From: Clostridiales bacterium oral taxon 876 str. F0540 | GTDB lineage: Bacteria; Bacillota; Clostridia; Clostridiales; Clostridiaceae | Reading direction: 5' to 3' | Length of the DNA: 30,271 nt | Assembly: GCA_000466585.1 (NCBI GenBank) | Contig: KE993471.1 | Coordinates: forward strand, 1-30,271 | In this document: piece by piece, positions 8,172 to 15,298 of the stretch | Layout of the letters: each line of letters opens with the position of its first letter | Numbering within the stretch: position 1 is the first letter of the stretch | Made by a program: the position numbers and the translations under genes | Notes under the pieces: model-generated | Seen by the model: the letters and a program-made list of their open reading frames with translations, nothing else | Told to the model about the DNA's origin: nothing | Database searches by the model: none

Positions 8172-8600
8172 TTACTCCCCTATTACACTGATGCTCACGG
8201 TCCTCTTGGCCGGTCCATCAAACTCACAGAAGTAAACCTCCTGAGCTTCCCCTTTTATAATTTCACCTTCAACAATTGGGAAAACACAGTTGTTGCCTGT
8301 AATATGGGCTTTTAAGTGTCCTGTTGGATTTCCTGCTGTAGAGCCATAGCTCTTAAGCATTCTTGCATGGGCATAGGGATAGTCCTCAGGAACAAGCCTT
8401 CCTAAAAACACTTCTATATCGTTTTCAAGACATTCCAAAGCTTCATTCACTGTAATGCCTGTGGTAGTGTGCTTTGTAATTACTGAGACTATTCCATTTT
8501 TTACTCCGCTCTCTCTCACTGCTTCCTTAATCTTATCTGTTACAACTATTAATTCGTTATACTGCTTTGTAAGTAAAGTAAAGCTCTTATAAACAACCAA
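8172..8600 (-). CDS. YjbQ family protein (UPF0047)
   Basis: A 142-residue protein with the YjbQ signature HTTTGITVNE (residues 44-53), GNPTGHLKAH (91-99, two further His) and the closing EVYFCEFDGP. The start is TTG, nine bases after AAGGAG. YjbQ proteins are small trimeric proteins of unclear physiological role; weak thiamine-phosphate-synthase-like activity has been reported for some. It is not part of the E. coli frl operon, and its position between the amidohydrolase and frlA suggests a job in handling the imported glycated substrate. That job cannot be read from the sequence. Confidence 0.85.
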   Translation of the reverse strand: MVVYKSFTLLTKQYNELIVVTDKIKEAVRESGVKNGIVSVITKHTTTGITVNEALECLENDIEVFLGRLVPEDYPYAHARMLKSYGSTAGNPTGHLKAHITGNNCVFPIVEGEIIKGEAQEVYFCEFDGPAKRTVSISVIGE

Positions 8601-8628
8601 TTTGTATCACTCCTTATGTTAAGCTTAG

Positions 8629-9480
8629 CTAATCTAGTCCTCCCATGAACTCTATGGCGTTTTTACCCTTTATAAGCTCAAGAGTGCTTTCTCTAAAACC
8701 AAGCTCCTCAATGGCCTGCGCCATTCTAATCTGCTCAAAGCGAGGATTATTGGAGCCAAACATAACCTGATGCCTTAAGCTTCTATCTATCCAGGTTAAA
8801 GGAATATCCTGTGTAAATACCCTCTTGTAAAATTCTCTGGCACTGTCAAAATATAAAAGTCCTGTATCTGCATAAACATTGCTGTACTTAACCATAAGCA
8901 TTGCAGCCTCTTGTACCCAAGGCCAGCCAAAGTGAGCAAGACAAATGCGAAGCTTTGGATGCCTATAGGCGACCTCCTCAAATTCTATGGGTCTTGCATA
9001 CTTAGATAGAGTATCCGGTTCCCAGGATAAGCCGCTGTGAAATATAATTGGTTTATTGTATTTTTCACAAATTTTATAAACTGGCTCTAGCCTTTCATCT
9101 GAGGGATAAAAATGCTGCTTTGAAGGATGAAGCTTTAATCCCTTTAATTTTAAATCTGTAAACGCTTTCTCCAAAGCTTCACAAGCATCCTTTACAAAAG
9201 GATCAACAGAAGCAAAGCCAATAAACTTATCCGGTGCAAGGTCTACAAGTGTTTTAATTTCTTCATTGCTTACCACTACACCGCCGTGAGTAGTTGTATA
9301 ATCTTCCGCCAGCAATGTAAGCTTATCCAAACCAGCGCAGGCCATCTGATTGAAAATATGTTCCAGGGGAGCTAGTCCATTTTTATGAATATCAAGTACT
9401 GAGTGTCTAAACTCTGTCTGCTTCTCCTCATGGTTAATAGGCTCGAAAAAGGCCGGATGCACGTGTATATCTATAAACAT
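8629..9480 (-). CDS. Amidohydrolase-2-type TIM-barrel protein with altered metal site
   Basis: A 283-residue protein of the amidohydrolase/ACMSD-like superfamily. His6-Val-His8 at the start of strand 1, His148 (IIFHSG) and His183 (LAHFGWP) match the usual metal ligands. The last strand normally carries an Asp in a G-T/S-D-x-P motif, but here it reads GSNNPRF (Asn244-Asn245), so the expected catalytic Asp is missing. The ATG follows AAGGAG and lies 17 bases after frlC. It may act on a linkage in an Amadori compound, or be a divergent lyase or non-hydrolytic member; the substrate is unknown. Confidence 0.82.
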   Translation of the reverse strand: MFIDIHVHPAFFEPINHEEKQTEFRHSVLDIHKNGLAPLEHIFNQMACAGLDKLTLLAEDYTTTHGGVVVSNEEIKTLVDLAPDKFIGFASVDPFVKDACEALEKAFTDLKLKGLKLHPSKQHFYPSDERLEPVYKICEKYNKPIIFHSGLSWEPDTLSKYARPIEFEEVAYRHPKLRICLAHFGWPWVQEAAMLMVKYSNVYADTGLLYFDSAREFYKRVFTQDIPLTWIDRSLRHQVMFGSNNPRFEQIRMAQAIEELGFRESTLELIKGKNAIEFMGGLD

Positions 9481-9497
9481 ATCTAACTCCTTTTTGC

Positions 9498-10319
9498 TTA
9501 ATCTGCTAAGAGTGCTCTTATATTATTAATTGCCCGCTTAGCGTAAAATCTTGGTTCGTTAATATAGGCTGTTACCAACTCTATAGTCATAGTTCCCTGA
9601 TAATTTATTTCCTTAAGCTCCTCCATAAGCTCCTTTAAAGGCATTTTTCCTTCTCCGGGCATTATGTGTGTATCACTGGAACCATCACTGTCTATTACAT
9701 GCATGTGATACATTTTATCCTTAAGCTTGTCAAAGTAAGCCATTATGCTCTCCTGCTGAACATAAGGTGGTACTATATCGCACATTCCAACTAAGTTTTC
9801 AGATGGAATCAGCCTAAAAACCTCAGCAAGATCATTTGCACTTTTTACTGCATTTGTCTCGTAAGGTGTAAGAGCTTCTAAAACTACCTTGTGGCCTATA
9901 TTTTCTGCATGCTCGGTAATCTCTCTCATGCATTTTAAAAGTCGTTCCCATATTTCTTGGGTAGTAGCCTCATAACCTGCATGTGCTGCAGAAATCAATG
10001 TAAAATCAGCTCCTATTTCTTTAGCCATTTCCATTGAGAGCTTTACATAGTCTACGGATTCTCTTCTCATAGCTTCTGTTCCAAGCATCATATTATAGGG
10101 GTAAGCGTTCATTTCCGGGGTATAGCCTAGAACCGGAACATTATAATACTCAATGAGTTTTTTAATTTCTTTAGCTCCCCCGTTTTTTAGGTCAAAGGGA
10201 TAGGCATGAGGTCTTGCTCCCCAAAGTTCAATATAATCATAGCCAAATCTCTTGGCGTCCTTAAATATATCTTCTATTGAATTGCGCTGATAACCTGAGG
10301 TGAACATTCCGATTTTCAT
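9498..10319 (-). CDS. frlC: Fructoselysine 3-epimerase FrlC
   Basis: A 273-residue xylose-isomerase-like TIM barrel matching E. coli FrlC along its length: KIGMFTSGYQR start, YPYNMMLG, MRRES, TLISAAHAGY, ALTPYETN, YFDKLKDK, VDSDGSSDTH and GEGKMPL. FrlC interconverts psicoselysine and fructoselysine, so that both enter the FrlD/FrlB route. It is cytoplasmic. The ATG lies 11 bases after a GGGGGG Shine-Dalgarno. A long hairpin in the short gap behind frlB may uncouple its expression from the first two genes. Confidence 0.92.
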   Translation of the reverse strand: MKIGMFTSGYQRNSIEDIFKDAKRFGYDYIELWGARPHAYPFDLKNGGAKEIKKLIEYYNVPVLGYTPEMNAYPYNMMLGTEAMRRESVDYVKLSMEMAKEIGADFTLISAAHAGYEATTQEIWERLLKCMREITEHAENIGHKVVLEALTPYETNAVKSANDLAEVFRLIPSENLVGMCDIVPPYVQQESIMAYFDKLKDKMYHMHVIDSDGSSDTHIMPGEGKMPLKELMEELKEINYQGTMTIELVTAYINEPRFYAKRAINNIRALLAD

Positions 10320-10348
10320 TAATTATCCCCCCATATTTTAATAATTTT

Positions 10349-10382
10349 CCTGACTGCAAAATTGAACTCTTTTGCAGTCAGG
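10349..10382 (-). other. Hairpin between frlB and frlC
   Basis: A perfect 13-bp stem (10349-10361 paired with 10370-10382) with an 8-base loop, core CCTGACTGCAAAA. On the minus strand it is followed by A+T-rich sequence without a real T-run, and frlC begins 30 bases later. It is therefore better read as a partial terminator, RNA-processing or mRNA-stability element inside the operon than as the end of transcription. Confidence 0.7.
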
Positions 10383-10395
10383 TATTTATAACAAA

Positions 10396-11421
10396 TTAGT
10401 ATTTCATTAATCCGCCATAGTAACGTCTATCATCCGGATTATGATCTTTGCTTATTGCTAAGTAATAATAGAAGTACTCAAGAGGTACGAAAAGCACCAT
10501 TGGAGCAAGCATTGGATGCAATTCACAGTTTAAATCAGCATAGTCAAATACTATATAATCATCTGTAAGCTGCTTAACAAAATTTATTGTTCTTTGTGTA
10601 GTTGCTCTTGATTCGTCAGTTCCAAGCATGAATACATAAGGAACTCCCTTTTCTACTACTTCAAGTGGTCCATGTCTGAATTCTGCAGCGTTAAGCATGC
10701 AGCCATGAGTCCAAGTAAACTCAAGCATTGTTATGATACCTTCCTTATATGCAAGCGGACGAAGTGGACCTGCTGCAACTGTGTAAACAAATGGCCATTT
10801 GCTAGCCTTAATTCCAAGCTCCTTGGATTTTTCTTCTGCTGAAACTACAAGCTCAGCTAAAACAGCTGGAAGCTTCTTCATATCTTCTAATATCTTTGTT
10901 ACTTCAGCATTTTCCTTTAGAGCATTTATATACTTGCAGGCAATATAGTAGGTTGTCATTAAGTGAATTTCCCAGATACATTCTGCTCCGTAGCCTACAA
11001 CGTACTCAGCTGCTTCTGACAATAGTGTGTTAGCTGAATCACGTGTAATACCTATAGTTATTGCCCCTGCATTTCTTGCGCGCTTTATTGAATCAGCAAC
11101 TTCTTCAGTCTTTCCATAATGAGAAACCCCTACTACTAAAGTTCTTTCATCAAGCTTAGCAGGTGTATGATCTAAGAAGTCATAGCCGCTGTAAGCTTCG
11201 CATGCTATGTCTGAATACTTTTCAAAGAGCATCTTTGCAGTTTGACATGCACATAGAGGTGATCCGCAAGCTACAAAATAAACACGATCAATTTTTCTTT
11301 CAACCATTTTCTCAATAATTACATCAATTTTAGGAAAATGTTCTGACATTAACCTTTCAACTTCATTTACCATGTTATCGGTTACTAAAAAATCTACAGT
11401 ACTCTTATCAATGTTTAACAT
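10396..11421 (-). CDS. frlB: Fructoselysine 6-phosphate deglycase FrlB (SIS domain)
   Basis: A 341-residue double-SIS-domain protein, almost the same length as E. coli FrlB and nearly identical at its start (DKSTVDFLVT) and end (DHNPDDRRYYGG). YFVACGSPL, GVSHYGKTEEV, YTVAAGPLRP, FTWTHGC and EFRHGPLEVVE are conserved. It splits fructoselysine 6-phosphate into glucose 6-phosphate and lysine in the cytoplasm. The ATG follows AAAGAGGTAG. It lies 25 bases behind the first kinase gene, so kinase and deglycase form one tight unit. Confidence 0.95.
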   Translation of the reverse strand: MLNIDKSTVDFLVTDNMVNEVERLMSEHFPKIDVIIEKMVERKIDRVYFVACGSPLCACQTAKMLFEKYSDIACEAYSGYDFLDHTPAKLDERTLVVGVSHYGKTEEVADSIKRARNAGAITIGITRDSANTLLSEAAEYVVGYGAECIWEIHLMTTYYIACKYINALKENAEVTKILEDMKKLPAVLAELVVSAEEKSKELGIKASKWPFVYTVAAGPLRPLAYKEGIITMLEFTWTHGCMLNAAEFRHGPLEVVEKGVPYVFMLGTDESRATTQRTINFVKQLTDDYIVFDYADLNCELHPMLAPMVLFVPLEYFYYYLAISKDHNPDDRRYYGGLMKY

Positions 11422-11446
11422 AATTTCTACCTCTTTCTTTTTAAAG

Positions 11447-12244
11447 TTATTTTATTTCTGTAACCCAAGGCTCAAAAACTCCAACTACTTGAGCTGCTAC
11501 TTTTGCACCTTGCTCTAGTGACTTTTCTATAGGGAATTTATTTAGTACCCCATATAAAAATCCTGCTATAAAGGAATCTCCTGCACCAACTGTATTCACA
11601 ACCTCAGCTTCAAAAATTCCAAATTCATAGAACTTGCTGCCATCATAAGCGAGACTTCCCTTTTCACCAAAGGTTGCTACTGCTATCTTCATGCCTTTTT
11701 TTGTCATGTCAATCAGAAATTCCTTCACAAACTCATCCTTCTCCTTAAAGGAAAAGAAACCATAGTCTACAAAAGCTGCTGTTTTATTCACTAATTCATT
11801 TTGATACCTGTCAGCATAATCAAAACTTATTAAAGCACCTCTTCTTTTTATCTCTTCAAGGACTCCCTCTGCCTTACCCCAAAATGCACTATGTACCAGC
11901 TGATGAGTTGCTGCAAAAGCAATGTCCTCTTCATCAAAGCTTATATTTGAAAGAACTCCTTCGATATAATCACCATGAACTCGATCAAGTCCATTCATAT
12001 CCATATAAGTAATAGCTGTTTGTCCTTCTGCCACCTTTAAATGAGAGATATCTAAACCTTCTCTTTTTAAGGTGTCAAGCATAAGTTGTCCATAATTATC
12101 GGAACCTGTTGTTGAAATGATAGATGTATTAATCCCAAGCTTCTGGAGATTAACCCCTGTATCTACTACATTTCCTGTAGGGTATAATCTTTGAAGCCTT
12201 TCGTAATAATCAATACAATTATCACCTATAGCCGCAACTTTCAC
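11447..12244 (-). CDS. Second FrlD-like PfkB sugar kinase, divergent substrate site
   Basis: A 265-residue PfkB kinase, first gene of the locus. The overall pattern is FrlD-like (GDNCIDYY, GDYIEGV, GEKGS, GAGD at 220-223). The sugar-binding GGNxxN motif of FrlD is TGNVVD here (Thr23 and Asp28 replace Gly and Asn), and the AITQVEL strand reads AITYMDM. The tail FEPWVTEIK differs from QYxGAW. The catalytic GAGD is intact, so it should be an active kinase with a changed substrate, perhaps another glycated amino acid. The start is GTG behind AGGGGGGAT. Its promoter lies about 110 bases upstream. Confidence 0.85.
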   Translation of the reverse strand: MKVAAIGDNCIDYYERLQRLYPTGNVVDTGVNLQKLGINTSIISTTGSDNYGQLMLDTLKREGLDISHLKVAEGQTAITYMDMNGLDRVHGDYIEGVLSNISFDEEDIAFAATHQLVHSAFWGKAEGVLEEIKRRGALISFDYADRYQNELVNKTAAFVDYGFFSFKEKDEFVKEFLIDMTKKGMKIAVATFGEKGSLAYDGSKFYEFGIFEAEVVNTVGAGDSFIAGFLYGVLNKFPIEKSLEQGAKVAAQVVGVFEPWVTEIK

Positions 12245-12319
12245 ATTTATCCCCCCTTAAACCTTGTATTTTATCCCCATTAGACTTAAGTCAAACCTGA
12301 TTCAGCTCCGCAAACACCC

Positions 12320-12329
12320 ATACATGTTT
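12320..12329 (-). promoter_or_regulatory. Possible GntR operator in the frl leader
   Basis: ATACATGTTT (plus strand) resembles ATACCTGTAT at 6734-6743 in keeping the ATAC half-site and part of the GTAT half. It lies about 15 bases downstream of the predicted frl transcription start, a place where a repressor would block elongation. A separate perfect palindrome, GACTTAAGTC, is at 12283-12292. Confidence 0.3.
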
Positions 12330-12351
12330 ACATCATTTCTGAACCACTTTC

Positions 12352-12380
12352 AGTATAGCATCCGTAAATTTGGTTGTCAA
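12352..12380 (-). promoter_or_regulatory. Main promoter of the frl locus
   Basis: On the minus strand a perfect TTGACA (12380-12375) and TATACT (12357-12352) are 17 bp apart, a near-consensus vegetative promoter. The predicted start is near 12345, giving a leader of about 100 bases before the GTG at 12244. Confidence 0.85.
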
Positions 12381-12388
12381 CGTTTAAA
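12375..12388. promoter_or_regulatory. cre-like site overlapping the frl -35 box
   Basis: TGTCAACGTTTAAA matches the CcpA consensus TGWNANCGNTNWCA at all fixed positions but one. It covers the -35 hexamer of the frl promoter. Bound CcpA would block polymerase, so catabolite repression is the expected effect. Confidence 0.5.
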
Positions 12389-12596
12389 ATTCATATTTTC
12401 TCCTAGAAATTTTGCATTTTTAGTATCAAAATTCATTAAATCTTGGTGTTCAACTAGTTAAAAACTCTTAATTATATGAGGTTTTTTAAGCTTAAGTGGT
12501 ATATTTTTTTATTTAATTTGCATAATTTTATAATACTCTTATTTGAAAAAGCATTTCACAGAACTTCAATTTTAGGCATAAAATTTTCTAAAGTTA
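12389..12596. other. A+T-rich spacer between divergent promoters
   Basis: This lies between the frl promoter region and the promoter of the divergent amidohydrolase. I see no coding frame with a ribosome binding site and no strong hairpin. Confidence 0.5.
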
Positions 12597-12625
12597 TTGC
12601 TAAGAATATTTGATAATGCTATAAT
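12597..12625 (+). promoter_or_regulatory. Promoter of the YtcJ-like amidohydrolase
   Basis: TTGCTA (12597-12602) and TATAAT (12620-12625) are 17 bp apart, with a TGC extended -10 in front. The predicted start is near 12632, which gives a leader of about 150 bases containing a cre site. Confidence 0.75.
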
Positions 12626-12749
12626 TATTTCTAAAAAATGGTTTGTACAATGAAAAAATACAGAATTGGTTTGAATTTTATATTTTGTTGTATACATTTT
12701 TTAATATCATATTTTTGTTTAACTTTGTACATGAAAGACTTATCAATCA

Positions 12750-12763
12750 TGACAACGTTAACA
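12750..12763 (+). promoter_or_regulatory. Consensus cre site in the amidohydrolase leader
   Basis: TGACAACGTTAACA fits the consensus TGWNANCGNTNWCA at every fixed position. It lies downstream of the promoter and just before the Shine-Dalgarno, where CcpA acts as a roadblock. Together with the site at 12375 it suggests that both divergent units are under carbon-catabolite control. Confidence 0.65.
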
Positions 12764-12781
12764 GTAAAAGGAGAAGATATT

Positions 12782-14329
12782 ATGATAAAAGCAGACATTG
12801 TTTTAAAATCCTCAAAAATTTTCACTTCTGTTTCAAACACTATAATAAACGGGTTTGTAGCTATAGCAGGCGAAAAGATTATTGCCACAGGTTCTTTGAA
12901 GGAAGCGGAATTATATATTGGTGAAAACACAAAAGTATTGGAGCTTGGAGATAAGGTAATTTGTCCAGGCTTTGTAGATGTGCACTGCTTTTTTACAGGT
13001 TATGTTTTAGGCTTTGTAGGAGCTGATCTTACAAAGGCAGAATCTGCTGAAGAAATACTTATTCTACTGCGAAAGCATGCAGCTAATCTTTATAAGGAGA
13101 AGCCAATATTAGGCCATGGTTTAGATTCTGAGAAAATTGATATATCAGATAGCAGTTTATTAGACAATGTATTTGGCAGCGAGCCTGTGGTGTTATTTGC
13201 TAAGGGAGGAGAAACCTGCTGGATGAATACTGCCGCAAAGAAAAAGTACAAGTTCACTCCTGATACCTGCTACCCTGAAGCCTACTGGAGGCTTTTGAAG
13301 GAAGTACTTAATGATAAGAGCTTTATTGTTCCTCAATTTAAAAATTATATATCCATGCTTAACAGCAGAGGAATAACAGCAGTTAAAGAAATGGGCTTTG
13401 ATGATTTTTACGGTTTTACAGAAATACTTCAAGAGCTTGAAAGAAACAAAGAGCTTACCCTTAGAGTATCCTTTATGTCTCAGCCTGTAGGTGAAGGAGC
13501 TAACTTAGCCTTTGGAAGAAAAATGAGAGAAGAGCTTAAGGGGAATTTTCTTGAGTTCAGCGGCTACAACCGCATGACTGACGGCTCTATTTCCTGTCTC
13601 TGCGGGGATTTAAAAAAGCCATATAACTGCGCTGATACTCACTGTGCACAAGAAATTGATTATAAAATGATTGAAGAAGAAACCTTAGCTGCTGATGCTG
13701 AAAATTTTCGCTTTTCTCTGCATGCACAAGGAGATGCAGCTATAGCTAAGGTTATCGATATCTTTGATAAATGCAAAAAAGATAATGGCAAACTTATAAA
13801 CAGACATGCTATTACGGATATTGAGTTCTCTGACCCTGGTGATCTTGAAAGAATGGGCAGACTTGGAGTTATTGCTGAAATCTATCCTCAAATTATGTCC
13901 ATAGCAAATGCAAAAGACAAGCTAAGCATGATAAATGAAAAGATTGGCATGGAGAGAGGAAAATACTATTGGAATAGAAGGAAGATGGCTGACAGCGGAG
14001 TTACCTTGTCCTGCGGTACAGATTTGCCTCTTTTAATTCCAGACATCCCGGAATCCATATATCATGCTTGCGGTGGATTATTCCCTGAAGGAGGAGAACC
14101 TTTCAACAAGGACAACACACTTACAATCGAAGAAGTATTAACTGCATGGACAAAAGGAGGTCAATACAATCTCTACCATGAAAATATTCTAGGCACCCTT
14201 GAAGCTGGAAAGCTTGCAGACATTGCAGTGCTTGATAGGGATATCTTTAATACTGATATTGAGACTATTCGTGATGTTAAAGTATGTCTAACAATTGTAA
14301 ACGGAAGAATTGTGTATTGTTCTATTTAA
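12782..14329 (+). CDS. YtcJ-like metal-dependent amidohydrolase (Amidohydro_3)
   Basis: A 515-residue amidohydrolase-superfamily protein with the beta-sandwich opening (IKADIVLKS), PGFVDVHCF (His68), SLHAQGD (His314), RHAI (His342), GTDLP (Asp414) and the closing GKLADIAVLDRDIF. The usual HxH pair on strand 1 is His68-x-Phe70, so one metal ligand is lost. The frame is open back to an ATG at 12638, but that codon has no ribosome binding site and adds a hydrophobic, non-conserved leader. ATG 12782 follows AAAGGAG and starts where family similarity starts. It is cytoplasmic. It is divergent from the frl locus and shares cre-type control; it might hydrolyse an amide or N-acyl form of the same nutrients, but the substrate is unknown. 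Confidence 0.85.
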   Translation: MIKADIVLKSSKIFTSVSNTIINGFVAIAGEKIIATGSLKEAELYIGENTKVLELGDKVICPGFVDVHCFFTGYVLGFVGADLTKAESAEEILILLRKHAANLYKEKPILGHGLDSEKIDISDSSLLDNVFGSEPVVLFAKGGETCWMNTAAKKKYKFTPDTCYPEAYWRLLKEVLNDKSFIVPQFKNYISMLNSRGITAVKEMGFDDFYGFTEILQELERNKELTLRVSFMSQPVGEGANLAFGRKMREELKGNFLEFSGYNRMTDGSISCLCGDLKKPYNCADTHCAQEIDYKMIEEETLAADAENFRFSLHAQGDAAIAKVIDIFDKCKKDNGKLINRHAITDIEFSDPGDLERMGRLGVIAEIYPQIMSIANAKDKLSMINEKIGMERGKYYWNRRKMADSGVTLSCGTDLPLLIPDIPESIYHACGGLFPEGGEPFNKDNTLTIEEVLTAWTKGGQYNLYHENILGTLEAGKLADIAVLDRDIFNTDIETIRDVKVCLTIVNGRIVYCSI

Positions 14330-14426
14330 AAAATATCAATTAATTTATAATGGAATATTTGTATATAAACCAATTTTAATATATATATTTTTGCCTATGT
14401 ATAAATTTAAATATATAAATATTTAC

Positions 14427-14473
14427 TGCAAACATGCGCCTTTATCTAAACTATAGGCGCTGTTTGCATTTTT
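14427..14473 (+). terminator. Terminator of the amidohydrolase gene
   Basis: Stem 14427-14441 pairs with 14454-14468 (one bulged base), core GCGCCT/AGGCGC, followed by five T's. Confidence 0.85.
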
Positions 14474-14500
14474 ACTTATTAAAAAAGAGGTGAAAATAAT

Positions 14501-14542
14501 ATGACTAAAAACTTTGTCGATTCCAGTCATCTGCTAAATTAG
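14501..14542 (+). CDS. Possible 13-residue small ORF
   Basis: MTKNFVDSSHLLN starts eight bases after a good AGAGGTG Shine-Dalgarno and ends in TAG. It may be a leader peptide or the stump of a deleted gene. It contains no obvious run of one amino acid and no downstream attenuator hairpin was seen. The ribosome binding site is the only support. Confidence 0.25.
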   Translation: MTKNFVDSSHLLN

Positions 14543-14559
14543 ATAAAAGCTCAAAAAAA

Positions 14560-14568
14560 TGGTATAAT
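14560..14568 (+). promoter_or_regulatory. Extended -10 promoter of the glycosylation operon
   Basis: TGGTATAAT is an extended -10 with a weak TAGATA 17 bp upstream. The start codon of the GT2 gene is 32 bases further on. Confidence 0.55.
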
Positions 14569-14600
14569 GTTATATCATATTGAAGAATTTGGAGGTAAAT

Positions 14601-15275
14601 ATGAAAACATTAGTTATTATACCAGCTTATAACGAGCAGGATACTATTTACAACGTTGTAACGCAAGTTAAAAATTGCGGTTTAGAGGTGGATGTGCTGG
14701 TAATAAATGATGGCTCCAACGACTGCACCTATCAAAAAGCTGTACAAGCTGGCGCGGAGGTTATAGACCTTCCATTAAATGTTGGAATAGGCGGTGCTGT
14801 TCAGACCGGCTATTTATATGCCCTTTACAAAGATTATGATATCGCCGTACAAATAGATGGAGATGGACAGCATAATCCTAAATACTTAAATAAGCTTATT
14901 CAGCCGCTAATTGATGACAAGGCTGATATGGTTATAGGTTCTCGCTTTTTAGAGGAGACAGGCTATACGCCAAGCTTTTTCAGAAGTATTGGAATAAGGT
15001 ATTTTTCAAGATTGGTTTCTCGTATAACTCATAAACCTATATTTGATACTACCTCTGGTTTTAGAGCAATAAACAGAAAAACTATAGAACTATTTGCTAA
15101 ATACTATCCTTCAGATTATCCTGAGGTTGAAACAATAGTATATTGTTCCTCACGTGGTATCAGGATAAGTGAAGTACCTGTATGTATGAATTATAGACAA
15201 GGTGGTAAATCCTCGATAACACCTATTAAATCCATATACTACATGATTAAAGTTACACTTTCAATAGTCCTTTAA
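14601..15275 (+). CDS. GT2 glycosyltransferase, polyprenyl-phosphate sugar type
   Basis: A 224-residue single-domain GT-A protein: IIPAYNEQDTI nucleotide-sugar start, INDGSND, NVGIGGAVQTG, the DxD-type DGDGQH metal motif and GSRFLEETG. Length and motifs fit DPM1/polyprenyl-phosphate glycosyltransferases, which charge undecaprenyl phosphate with a sugar on the inner face of the membrane. There is no C-terminal membrane domain. The ATG follows GGAGGTAAAT; the in-frame TTG at 14580 has no ribosome binding site. It is the first of four genes with spacings of -8 to +23 bases, which would provide the lipid-linked donor used by the GT-C protein downstream. Confidence 0.88.
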   Translation: MKTLVIIPAYNEQDTIYNVVTQVKNCGLEVDVLVINDGSNDCTYQKAVQAGAEVIDLPLNVGIGGAVQTGYLYALYKDYDIAVQIDGDGQHNPKYLNKLIQPLIDDKADMVIGSRFLEETGYTPSFFRSIGIRYFSRLVSRITHKPIFDTTSGFRAINRKTIELFAKYYPSDYPEVETIVYCSSRGIRISEVPVCMNYRQGGKSSITPIKSIYYMIKVTLSIVL

Positions 15276-15298
15276 AATATAATAAGAAGGTGAAAAAA

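Noticed and set aside
12638..12781. N-terminal extension of the YtcJ-like amidohydrolase from ATG 12638
   Set aside because: No ribosome binding site, only about six bases after the predicted transcription start, and a hydrophobic leader unlike the family; the cre site would also lie in coding sequence. ATG 12782 with AAAGGAG fits better.
12643..12924. Alternative plus-strand frame of 93 codons
   Set aside because: It overlaps the amidohydrolase leader and start in another frame, has no ribosome binding site and has a low-complexity composition.
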